Source: Clostridia bacterium (lineage in GTDB: Bacteria; Bacillota; Clostridia; Christensenellales; UBA1242). Taken from it: DNA of 6,542 nucleotides. The notes beneath the pieces were generated by a model. It was not told the DNA's origin, did no database searches, and saw nothing but the letters and a program-made list of their open reading frames with translations. A program made the translations under genes and the position numbers. Below are positions 1 through 5,011 of this stretch, piece after piece (position 1 is the stretch's first letter; the number at the start of each line of letters is the position of its first letter). Location: positions 1 through 6,542 of the forward strand of contig JAEETG010000072.1 of NCBI GenBank assembly GCA_016290255.1. Reading direction: 5' to 3'.

Positions 1-1175
1 GTTCCACTATATTGTTTTATGGAATCTGTTGCCGCGTCATACACAGTTTTTGTTGCAAGCGAGATGAGTGAGGAAACACTGGCTGCAACTTTTGTTCTTT
101 TTGTGCTTGAGATTGTTGTGATGTTTGCAACTGTTTGGTTAACCCCCATAACTTGAAGGGCACCAGTTTCAATAATTTGAATGTTATGTTCTGTTGCATG
201 TTTTTCTGCATACATAAACACAAGTGTTGGATCATAACTATTTGGAGCTTTTGCTGTGTTAATGTCATTAACTTTTGTGTCATCTTTTTGGTATGCTGCT
301 TCAATTTGAGCTTTTGTGTATTCAAAGTTAGATGCATTTGCAAAGTTTGAGTTATAAAAATCTCCAATAAGCGTTCCAACAAAAACACCCGAACAAGCCA
401 TTAAAACCATTGTTGCAAAATAAACTTTTCTGGAAAGGATTTTAACTTTTCCCCTTTTTGTAACAAACTGACGCCTTCTTCTTTTTGCTTCTTTTTGCGT
501 TTCATCAGTGTTTTTTGCAAAAACCATTTGAACATTGTCGCCATATTCATCTGGGATCTTAACGCTATAGTCCCTAAAAACGTCAACAAGTTTCAAGCCA
601 TTCTTTTGTGCTATTTTTTCTATTTTCTCAACGTCAAAGATTTTGTATTTGTTTTTAAATTTATATTCTTTGTCATTGACTTTATATGTGTTAACAACCT
701 TTATTTTTTCTTTTTTGCGTTTAATTTTGCTTGTGGAGTTTTCAGTGCTTAGGTTATTTGTCTTCTTTGGAGTTTTCATAAGCTCAATAATAATTAGTCC
801 ATCATCATTTAGGCATTTGTTCATTTTTCCAAGAGCTATGTCGATTCCGATATAGTTTTTATATCTATTGCAAGCAGAGTATAGTGAGGTGATAACATCA
901 TATTTCTCTTTTGTTTTATATTTTAATATAGATTTCTTTTTTATAGGGCAGTCAACTTGTTTTTCAGCAATACTGGCATGCTTTTTGCTTGGGGTTATTC
1001 CATAAACCTCAAACCCCTCTTTTTTTAATAGGGATAAAAGCTTGCCGTTGCGGCAGTTGACGTCTAATATTTTTTTTCTGTCGCCAGCCTGGCTTTTTAT
1101 GAACTCAACACTTTTAGAGTAGTCAAAGTTTTCATAAACATTGCTGGCAACATCAATCTTCTTGATTTCAGACAA
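1..1175 (-). CDS. Methyltransferase-like / transmembrane fusion protein, C-terminus off window
   Basis: One uninterrupted minus-strand frame covers 391 complete codons and runs off the left edge, so the C-terminus is missing. I chose the TTG at 1175-1173 because AGGAG (1187-1183) lies 7 nt upstream and no ATG is near. Residues 1-225 resemble a class I SAM-dependent methyltransferase: motif I-like KILDVNCRNG (35-44), strand 2 EVYGITPS (56-63), YDVITSLYS (92-100), a GKMNKCLNDDGLIIIE-type motif and a final strand NVQMVFAK (214-221). The glycine-rich loop (usually GxGxG) is degraded and the acidic residue expected after strand 2 is absent, so catalysis is doubtful. A basic linker with RRRR (232-235) leads into one hydrophobic helix (about 252-271), then a Thr/Ser/Asn/Ala-rich region. 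The positive-inside rule puts the methyltransferase in the cytosol and the C-terminal part outside. The substrate is unknown. The frame was read codon by codon; family assignment is by motif recognition only. Confidence 0.8.
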   Translation of the reverse strand, partial: MSEIKKIDVASNVYENFDYSKSVEFIKSQAGDRKKILDVNCRNGKLLSLLKKEGFEVYGITPSKKHASIAEKQVDCPIKKKSILKYKTKEKYDVITSLYSACNRYKNYIGIDIALGKMNKCLNDDGLIIIELMKTPKKTNNLSTENSTSKIKRKKEKIKVVNTYKVNDKEYKFKNKYKIFDVEKIEKIAQKNGLKLVDVFRDYSVKIPDEYGDNVQMVFAKNTDETQKEAKRRRRQFVTKRGKVKILSRKVYFATMVLMACSGVFVGTLIGDFYNSNFANASNFEYTKAQIEAAYQKDDTKVNDINTAKAPNSYDPTLVFMYAEKHATEHNIQIIETGALQVMGVNQTVANITTISSTKRTKVAASVSSLISLATKTVYDAATDSIKQYSG

Positions 1176-1186
1176 AATAAAACTCC

Positions 1187-1208
1187 TAAATATATTAAAA
1201 TATATTTA
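1187..1208. repeat. 22-bp AT-only inverted repeat between promoter and Shine-Dalgarno site
   Basis: Two perfect 10-bp arms, TAAATATATT (1187-1196) and AATATATTTA (1199-1208), are separated by AA. The repeat covers the predicted transcription start of the methyltransferase fusion and touches its Shine-Dalgarno site (1183-1187). It could be an operator or a weak RNA hairpin near the ribosome binding site. AT-only palindromes also arise by chance in such DNA, so function is uncertain. Confidence 0.5.
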
Positions 1209-1209
1209 A

Positions 1210-1238
1210 ATCATATCACACTCAAAAATAAAATGCAA
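1210..1238 (-). promoter_or_regulatory. Extended -10 sigma-A-type promoter for the methyltransferase fusion
   Basis: Reading the minus strand, TTGCAT (1238-1233) is followed by a 17-base spacer and TATGAT (1215-1210). A TGA precedes the -10, giving the extended -10 form TGnTATGAT. The -35 is weak (3 of 6) but the -10 matches 5 of 6. The predicted start near 1203 leaves a leader of about 28 nt before the TTG start. The call rests on consensus matching alone. Confidence 0.55.
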
Positions 1239-1339
1239 GAAAAAATCTGCGTTGTATGCTAAATTTTAGTTTACATAATTCATTTTTTGTCTATGCCCAA
1301 AGAGTTTAAAAAATTTTTGAAAAAGTTAAAAAATGGGTA
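1239..1339. other. Non-coding intergenic stretch with A-tracts upstream of the plus-strand promoter
   Basis: No reading frame, RNA gene or strong hairpin is visible here. Its right end carries A-tracts at 1308-1313, 1320-1324 and 1328-1333, roughly one helical turn apart and directly upstream of the -35 at 1340. This is the composition expected of an UP element or bent DNA that helps RNA polymerase bind, but that role is inferred. Confidence 0.4.
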
Positions 1340-1368
1340 TTGACTTTTAGCACCCCCTATGTTAGAAT
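1340..1368 (+). promoter_or_regulatory. Sigma-A-type promoter for the two unknown plus-strand genes
   Basis: TTGACT (1340-1345), a 17-base spacer, then TAGAAT (1363-1368): 5 of 6 matches in each box with ideal spacing, preceded by A-tracts. Transcription would start near 1375, giving a leader of about 245 nt before the first gene. One TTTTAGCAC element lies at the -35/spacer junction (1345-1353), where a bound protein could block polymerase. Confidence 0.7.
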
Positions 1369-1506
1369 ACAAACAGGGTAAAAAGGGAAACAAAAGTTGC
1401 TTGTTTTTGCTTGATATAAAAGCTTAGAATAAATTGCCCTTGAACATTTTAGCACAATAAAAACTTAAGTTATAAGTTTTTGGACTTAGTGTCAAAATTT
1501 TAGCAC
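1345..1506 (+). repeat. Three direct copies of TTTTAGCAC
   Basis: Identical 9-mers occur at 1345-1353 (overlapping the -35 and spacer), 1447-1455 and 1498-1506. The start-to-start distances are 102 and 51 bases, an exact 2:1 ratio. The third copy lies in an imperfect palindrome, GTGTCAAAATTTTAGCAC (1489-1506). Three copies of a 9-mer in 162 bases is more than AT-richness alone easily explains, so a binding site for an unknown regulator is possible. Confidence 0.4.
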
Positions 1507-1620
1507 TTTACTGCATAATTTTGGCGGCATTCCAGCAAAATACTGTAACAAAAAGAAAAAAGACTAAATATTCAACACGATTTATTTTTGAGTTTGAATA
1601 AAGTATTTGGGGGAAAGATG
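1375..1620 (+). other. Long untranslated leader of the unknown gene pair
   Basis: About 245 nt separate the predicted transcription start from the first gene. There is no ATG from 1375 to 1617, and the GTG and TTG codons checked in the leader open only very short frames or lack a ribosome binding site, so it looks untranslated. It holds a weak hairpin (1459-1481) and two TTTTAGCAC elements. I recognise no known riboswitch or T-box: there is no tRNA-anticodon-like specifier or conserved riboswitch core that I can see. The ribosome binding site GGGGGA (1609-1614) marks its end. A regulatory role is possible but unproven. Confidence 0.45.
1459..1481 (+). other. Weak AT-rich hairpin in the leader, possible attenuator
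   Basis: Arms AAAAACTTA (1459-1467) and TAAGTTTTT (1473-1481) pair perfectly over 9 bp around a 5-base loop. There is only one G-C pair, and the T-run forms the 3' arm itself before GG interrupts it. As a terminator it would be inefficient. It may be a leader fold or may be chance. Confidence 0.3.
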
Positions 1621-1989
1621 ATGGAAAAAGGTAGTGAAAGATTTTTTGTTTGTATTAAAAGTGTTGAAGATGTAACACATGTTGGAATTGATTATGAAAA
1701 AGTTGGGGAAAATGGTCGCTATGAACTTGCTGGCAGAATGAGGGTTGTTATTGATGACAAAACTCACAAAGCAACCATTCAAAAAGATAGGAGCACAACA
1801 CTGGAGCAAAACTATGAGGCATACCACAAGTGCAATAGGGTTTTCTTCAGGCTCACAGATGATCTAAAAATTAGAGAAGTTTTTGATGAGAGGGAGCACG
1901 ATGACGCCATGCTTAATATTGATGGCAATCAAAATAAAGGAAATTCATCAGCACAAAAGAATAATGAAAAAAGCGAAAGAGCTTTTTAA
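1621..1989 (+). CDS. Small soluble protein of unknown function, upstream gene of a pair
   Basis: This gene encodes 122 residues and I do not recognise the family. I chose ATG 1621 because GGGGGA (1609-1614) sits at normal spacing. ATG 1618 is adjacent but closer to the ribosome binding site, and an in-frame TTG at 1588 has none. Residues 5-85 alternate short hydrophobic stretches with charged turns (FFVCIKSV; YELAGRMRVVIDD; KCNRVFFRLTDDLKIREVF), suggesting a compact beta-rich fold. From about residue 90 the tail is Asp/Glu/Asn/Lys/Ser-rich and probably disordered. No signal peptide, membrane segment or metal-binding motif is visible, so it is probably cytosolic. It lies 27 bases before the next gene behind the same promoter, suggesting related roles. 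Codon use resembles its neighbours. Function is left open. Confidence 0.75.
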   Translation: MEKGSERFFVCIKSVEDVTHVGIDYEKVGENGRYELAGRMRVVIDDKTHKATIQKDRSTTLEQNYEAYHKCNRVFFRLTDDLKIREVFDEREHDDAMLNIDGNQNKGNSSAQKNNEKSERAF

Positions 1990-2016
1990 TATACAAAATG
2001 AGTGAGGGGTAATATT

Positions 2017-2730
2017 ATGTTTGTTGAAAAAGAAAAAAATTTGGTTGGTTCTATTTACGCATTTAAAAAACAAGAAAATTATATTGTTGCTGTTAGGGCT
2101 TTCAGAAGAAAAATTAATGGGGAAGACATTGTTTTCGTTAGTGGACTTGAACAAGTTAGTGATGATGACAAAGAACTTTTCGTAAATTCAATCAAATTGG
2201 AAGTTGGAAATGGAGAAATCAGAAAGGCCCAAGCAAAATATTTGGCATTAGACAATGAAACATGGTTTGATATTGTTCAAAGAAAAAGAAAAAACAGTGT
2301 TGTTCCTTTTGGGGAGTATGTTGCAGTTTCTCCTGACAAAAAAGACATTGCATCTTTACACTATGTTGGAAGAAGGGCACTAATTTCTGGTGACACAGAA
2401 CTTTTGGTTTCAGTTTCAAACTCTCCAGATGCTCCAGAAAGTGTTTATGATCAACTTATGAAAACGTTTGTTGATGGAGTTGCTGCAGAAGTGAACAAAA
2501 GTGAAAAGCGAAGTAGTGGAGTTTCAATTTTCTTTACAGTTGAAGATTACAATAAACAATCACAGGAACTTATGAAGAGGGTTGAAGACAGTCCAAAAAC
2601 ATATAGTTGTAAACGTAGCGGCTATATGGGGCAACACGAGGAAGATTATAGTGAAAGCGTTTATAGAATTGACACAGTTCCAGCTGCCCTAGAAGAAAAG
2701 AAAGACAAATTTGAACAATTTGTTGCATAA
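2017..2730 (+). CDS. Soluble protein of unknown function, downstream gene of a pair
   Basis: This gene encodes 237 residues and I do not recognise the family. I chose ATG 2017 because GAGGGGT (2004-2010) lies 6 nt upstream. An in-frame GTG at 2002 would place the ribosome binding site inside the gene. The N-terminal 60 residues look beta-rich (NLVGSIYAF, NYIVAVRAFRRK, DIVFVSGLEQV). A second segment (94-135) has the hydrophobic strands VVPFGEYVAVS and ELLVSVSNS, and the last 70 residues are charged and probably helical. No signal peptide, transmembrane helix, P-loop or catalytic motif is evident, so it is probably cytosolic. Its stop codon (2728-2730) lies at the base of the terminator hairpin shared with dapA. 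It follows the 122-residue gene by 27 bases and probably shares its transcript. No obvious homology joins the two proteins. Confidence 0.78.
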   Translation: MFVEKEKNLVGSIYAFKKQENYIVAVRAFRRKINGEDIVFVSGLEQVSDDDKELFVNSIKLEVGNGEIRKAQAKYLALDNETWFDIVQRKRKNSVVPFGEYVAVSPDKKDIASLHYVGRRALISGDTELLVSVSNSPDAPESVYDQLMKTFVDGVAAEVNKSEKRSSGVSIFFTVEDYNKQSQELMKRVEDSPKTYSCKRSGYMGQHEEDYSESVYRIDTVPAALEEKKDKFEQFVA

Positions 2731-2760
2731 AAAAAGTTGGCTAATCACCAACTTTTTTTA
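2728..2760. terminator. Bidirectional intrinsic terminator between the unknown pair and dapA
   Basis: AAAAAGTTGG (2731-2740) pairs perfectly with CCAACTTTTT (2748-2757) around a 7-base loop, and the stem extends to about 13 bp through flanking A/T pairs. A T-run follows the stem in both directions, so it can stop both convergent transcripts. The hairpin overlaps both coding ends: the TAA of the plus-strand gene is at 2728-2730, and the dapA codons for KKVGD plus its TAG occupy 2741-2758. Confidence 0.88.
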
Positions 2761-3616
2761 TTATCTCTTTAAGTTTATAATAGTTTTTTCTTGAAATGCT
2801 CAAAAGTGGGGGTCTTAAACTTCCAACACAAAAACCCATTATGTTGAGTGCGGCTTTAACTGGAATTGGATTAACTTCGCAAAAAAGAATTTCAAATGTT
2901 TCAAGCATTTGCTGGTGAATTTGTTTTGCTTCTTCAGTTTTCCCAATAAAAAATAATTCACACATTTTGTTGATTTTTTGTGGGAAAACATTTGCTGCAA
3001 CGCTGATCACTCCTTGTGAGCCAACAGATAGCGAAGGAAGCGTTAAAGAATCATCTCCAGAGTAAACGGCAAAATCTTTTGGGCAAAGATGTATGATTTT
3101 GGAAATTTGGTTCAAGTTTCCACTTGCTTCCTTAATTCCAACAATGTTATATATTTTGGATAGTTCAAAAACTGTTTGGGGCAAAATGTTAACCCCAGTT
3201 CTTGATGGAACGTTATATAAAATGATTGGAATATCAACAGATTTGGCAATGGCGGAAAAATGTTTTATGAGCCCAAACTGAGTTGTTTTGTTGTAATATG
3301 GAGTGATTGAGAGGATGGCGTCAGCCCCAAGGCTTTGAAACAATCGGCTTAACCTGATTGCTTCATTTGTGTTGTTGCTTCCTGCTCCTACAATAAGTGG
3401 AACTCTTTTATTTACAACTTTTTTTGCAAAATTCACAATATCAATTTTTTCTTTTTCAGTTAATGTCACGCTTTCGCCAGTTGTTCCCAATATGAGTATT
3501 GCTTTTGTGCCATTTTTAATTTGGTTTTCAATAAGTTTTTCCAAAACTTTGAAGTTTACTTTACTCCTTTTTGTAAATGGTGTGACAAGGGCGGTGCAAT
3601 TTCCTTTAAAAATCAT
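2741..3616 (-). CDS. dapA: 4-hydroxy-tetrahydrodipicolinate synthase (DapA)
   Basis: DapA condenses pyruvate with aspartate 4-semialdehyde (EC 4.3.3.7) in the cytosol, feeding lysine, meso-DAP for peptidoglycan and, here, dipicolinate. At 291 residues it has the usual length of this (beta/alpha)8 aldolase. Visible signatures are GTTGES (44-49) with the Thr pair 45/46, the conserved Tyr in ILYNVPSRTG (Y134) with R139, and the Schiff-base lysine K162 in GIKEASG. The YSGDD (185-189) and NPIPVKAAL (249-257) stretches are also typical, so the active site looks complete. The ATG at 3616 has an AGGAG Shine-Dalgarno site at the proper distance, and the preceding gene's TAG stop (3628-3626) overlaps it, suggesting translational coupling. 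It is the last gene of the dpaA-dpaB-dapA operon and ends inside the terminator. Placement suggests its product is channelled to dipicolinate during sporulation. A second dapA for lysine elsewhere is possible but not seen here. Confidence 0.96.
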   Translation of the reverse strand: MIFKGNCTALVTPFTKRSKVNFKVLEKLIENQIKNGTKAILILGTTGESVTLTEKEKIDIVNFAKKVVNKRVPLIVGAGSNNTNEAIRLSRLFQSLGADAILSITPYYNKTTQFGLIKHFSAIAKSVDIPIILYNVPSRTGVNILPQTVFELSKIYNIVGIKEASGNLNQISKIIHLCPKDFAVYSGDDSLTLPSLSVGSQGVISVAANVFPQKINKMCELFFIGKTEEAKQIHQQMLETFEILFCEVNPIPVKAALNIMGFCVGSLRPPLLSISRKNYYKLKEIIKKVGD

Positions 3617-3625
3617 AATTTTCTC

Positions 3626-4195
3626 CTATGGTTTACAAAATATTGGTTCAATTTGTTCTTTTAAAGTAGCTTTTTCAATTGTTTCTTCCATTAGTTCCCA
3701 GTTTGCCACAAGCGATTTAGGTTTGTTTTGTGGGGAATCTTGATAAAAAGGAACAAAGAAAAAGTTTTTAGAGTTTAAAAGTGTTGCAATGTTTTTTAAG
3801 TTTAATCCCAATGCGTCATTTGTGGAAATTCCAACAACAATTGGTTTGTTGTTTCGTTGATGAGCTTTTGCCGTCATTAAAACAGCATTATCTGTGATGC
3901 CCAAAGCAAGTTTTGCAAGAGTGTTTCCTGTGCAAGGTGCAACAACCAAAACGTCAATTTTATTTTGTGGGCCAAGTGGTTCTGCTTCCACAATTGTTTT
4001 TATAACTTTATTTTTTGTGATTTCTTCCAATTTTTTTAAAAATTCATCGTGCTTTCCAAAGCGTGTGCTGATTTTTTTAACTGAGTTTGTCACAATTGGA
4101 ATAATGTTATATTTGTCTTTTAATTTATCTATTGTTTCCAATATTTTTTCGTGTGTGCAAAATGAGCCAGTTATTGCTAATCCTATGTTTTTCAT
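3626..4195 (-). CDS. dpaB: Dipicolinate synthase subunit B (DpaB / SpoVFB)
   Basis: With DpaA this subunit oxidises dihydrodipicolinate, derived from the DapA product, to dipicolinic acid. In Bacillus this happens in the mother cell before transport into the forespore. The 189 residues match remembered SpoVFB along their length (about 200 residues): IGLAITGSFCTHEKI (4-18), TNSVKKISTRFG (36-47), AEPLGP (71-76), DVLVVAPCTGNTLAKLA (81-97), TDNAVLMTAKAH (101-112) and GISTNDALGLN (122-132). It has the flavoprotein-like fold of its family, and the APxTGNTxxKLA segment is the family hallmark. ATG 4195 overlaps the dpaA stop (ATGA, 4195-4192), and its AGGAG (4207-4203) lies in the final codons of dpaA, so the subunits are probably translated in a coupled way. 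The gene implies the organism makes true endospores. Confidence 0.95.
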   Translation of the reverse strand: MKNIGLAITGSFCTHEKILETIDKLKDKYNIIPIVTNSVKKISTRFGKHDEFLKKLEEITKNKVIKTIVEAEPLGPQNKIDVLVVAPCTGNTLAKLALGITDNAVLMTAKAHQRNNKPIVVGISTNDALGLNLKNIATLLNSKNFFFVPFYQDSPQNKPKSLVANWELMEETIEKATLKEQIEPIFCKP

Positions 4196-4944
4196 TTAAT
4201 TTCTCCTAAAATTTTTTTCAGTAAAAGTTTTGAGGCGCTTTCAAAGCAAAATCTTTGTGGAAGAGCTGGCGCTTTGAGGTATGAAAAATGTTTTGCTTTT
4301 TGTTCGTTCAAACAGTTTGTTGATGCTGTTTCAATAAACAAAGTGTCATCTTTAATTAGTTTCATTTTTTCTTCATCAAAAAATTCAATTGGGCGGGTGT
4401 TAACAATTATGTCAAAGTTTTTTATATCACTCAAAAATTCATATTCAAAATAATTTTTGTCACAAAAATAGTGAGCCTCAAAATAGCCATTTTCACTAAA
4501 ACAAGCAATAGAAAATTTTATTCCAAGTTTTGCAAAAATCATTGCAAGAGATTTTGTGATTCTTCCACAACCTAGAAGCAAAATGTTGTTTTCAAAAAAC
4601 GAGCGTGGTGAATTTTCAATGATTAAAGATAGAACCCCCTCTGCTGTGAGGCGCGCGTTTTCAATGGCAAAGTTTTCATCGTCTAAAAAGTTTATGTGTT
4701 TTATTTTCTTTTCGCTGAGTGTTTTCAAAAAACAGTTATCCACTTTTCCACAAAACAGCGTTATTTTTTCTGGAAGAGAATTAATTTCTTCTTCATTCCA
4801 TTTTTTGTTTGGTGGGAAAATAATGAAGTCACCTTTTTCTGCTTTCAAAAAATTATCTTTCGTTGCTTCCATGGTTTTATAATCATTTAATAGTGTTTTC
4901 AAAAATTTTGTTCTTTTGTCTAAATAATCTAAAAATATTTTCAT
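4192..4944 (-). CDS. dpaA: Dipicolinate synthase subunit A (DpaA / SpoVFA), short and divergent
   Basis: This is the NAD(P)-binding subunit of dipicolinate synthase. At 250 residues it is shorter than Bacillus subtilis SpoVFA (about 297). The Rossmann part is recognisable: ILLLGCGRITKSLAMIFAKLG (121-141), FDIIVNTRP (177-185) and APALPQRFCFESASK (225-239), in the place of the usual PGLPG...TAG region. Departures include Thr130 where the third glycine of GxGxxG is expected, PALP for PGLP, and a shortened N-terminal domain. The N-terminal GGDxRQ signature I remember for the family appears worn down to FLDYLDKR (4-11). ATG 4944 has GGAGA (4958-4954) at a slightly long spacing of 9 nt. It is first in the dpaA-dpaB-dapA operon and overlaps dpaB by 4 bases. 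Identity is supported by motifs and by its partner gene. Whether the changes affect cofactor use is open. Confidence 0.92.
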   Translation of the reverse strand: MKIFLDYLDKRTKFLKTLLNDYKTMEATKDNFLKAEKGDFIIFPPNKKWNEEEINSLPEKITLFCGKVDNCFLKTLSEKKIKHINFLDDENFAIENARLTAEGVLSLIIENSPRSFFENNILLLGCGRITKSLAMIFAKLGIKFSIACFSENGYFEAHYFCDKNYFEYEFLSDIKNFDIIVNTRPIEFFDEEKMKLIKDDTLFIETASTNCLNEQKAKHFSYLKAPALPQRFCFESASKLLLKKILGEIK

Positions 4945-5011
4945 TTGATTGTGTCTCCATTTTCAGTTTATGTTGCATATAAAATATTTGTGAAAACAAA
5001 AGGAGTTTAAT
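4945..5011. promoter_or_regulatory. Divergent promoter region between dpaA and the ATPase gene
   Basis: These 67 bases must hold the promoter of the dpa operon and probably that of the ATPase. On the minus strand AC (4991-4990), 17 bases, then CATAAACTG (4972-4964) resembles the sigma-K form AC-N16/17-CATAnnnTA. Its transcription start would fall almost on the GGAGA Shine-Dalgarno site (4958-4954), which weakens the case. On the plus strand CATATAAAA (4976-4984) resembles a sigma-E/K -10, but no convincing -35 is seen. AGGAG (5001-5005) is the ATPase ribosome binding site. The location is sound; the sigma factor assignment is speculative. Confidence 0.35.

Noticed and set aside
17..589. Minus-strand frames at 17-388 and 401-589 in a different phase from the fusion gene
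   Set aside because: They are out-of-frame readings of the same strand as the fusion gene, rich in Gln/Leu/Lys repeats, with no Shine-Dalgarno sites.
135..855. Plus-strand open frames rich in Phe, Cys and Ile (135-350, 495-752, 643-855)
   Set aside because: They lie antisense to the long methyltransferase fusion frame, lack ribosome binding sites and have the Phe/Leu-rich composition of the reverse of Lys/Glu-rich coding DNA.
1345..1506. CIRCE/HrcA heat-shock operator, because TTAGCAC is its half site
   Set aside because: No matching inverted GAGTGCTAA half lies 9 bases away from any copy, and the downstream genes are not chaperones.
1588..1620. TTG at 1588 as start of the first unknown gene
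   Set aside because: No ribosome binding site precedes it, whereas GGGGGA lies at correct spacing before ATG 1621.
1998..2016. Mini-frame ATG AGT GAG GGG TAA at 1998-2012, and the in-frame GTG start at 2002
   Set aside because: The mini-frame encodes four residues and contains the ribosome binding site of the next gene. The GTG start would place that site inside the coding region, so ATG 2017 is better supported.
3093..4890. Plus-strand frames opposite dapA, dpaB and dpaA (for example 3369-3743, 3894-4199, 4556-4882)
   Set aside because: They are antisense shadows of confidently identified genes, with hydrophobic low-quality translations.
4964..4991. Firm sigma-K promoter call for dpaA
   Set aside because: The AC-N17-CATAAACTG match is imperfect and its start point would nearly coincide with the Shine-Dalgarno site, so it is kept only as a low-confidence candidate.
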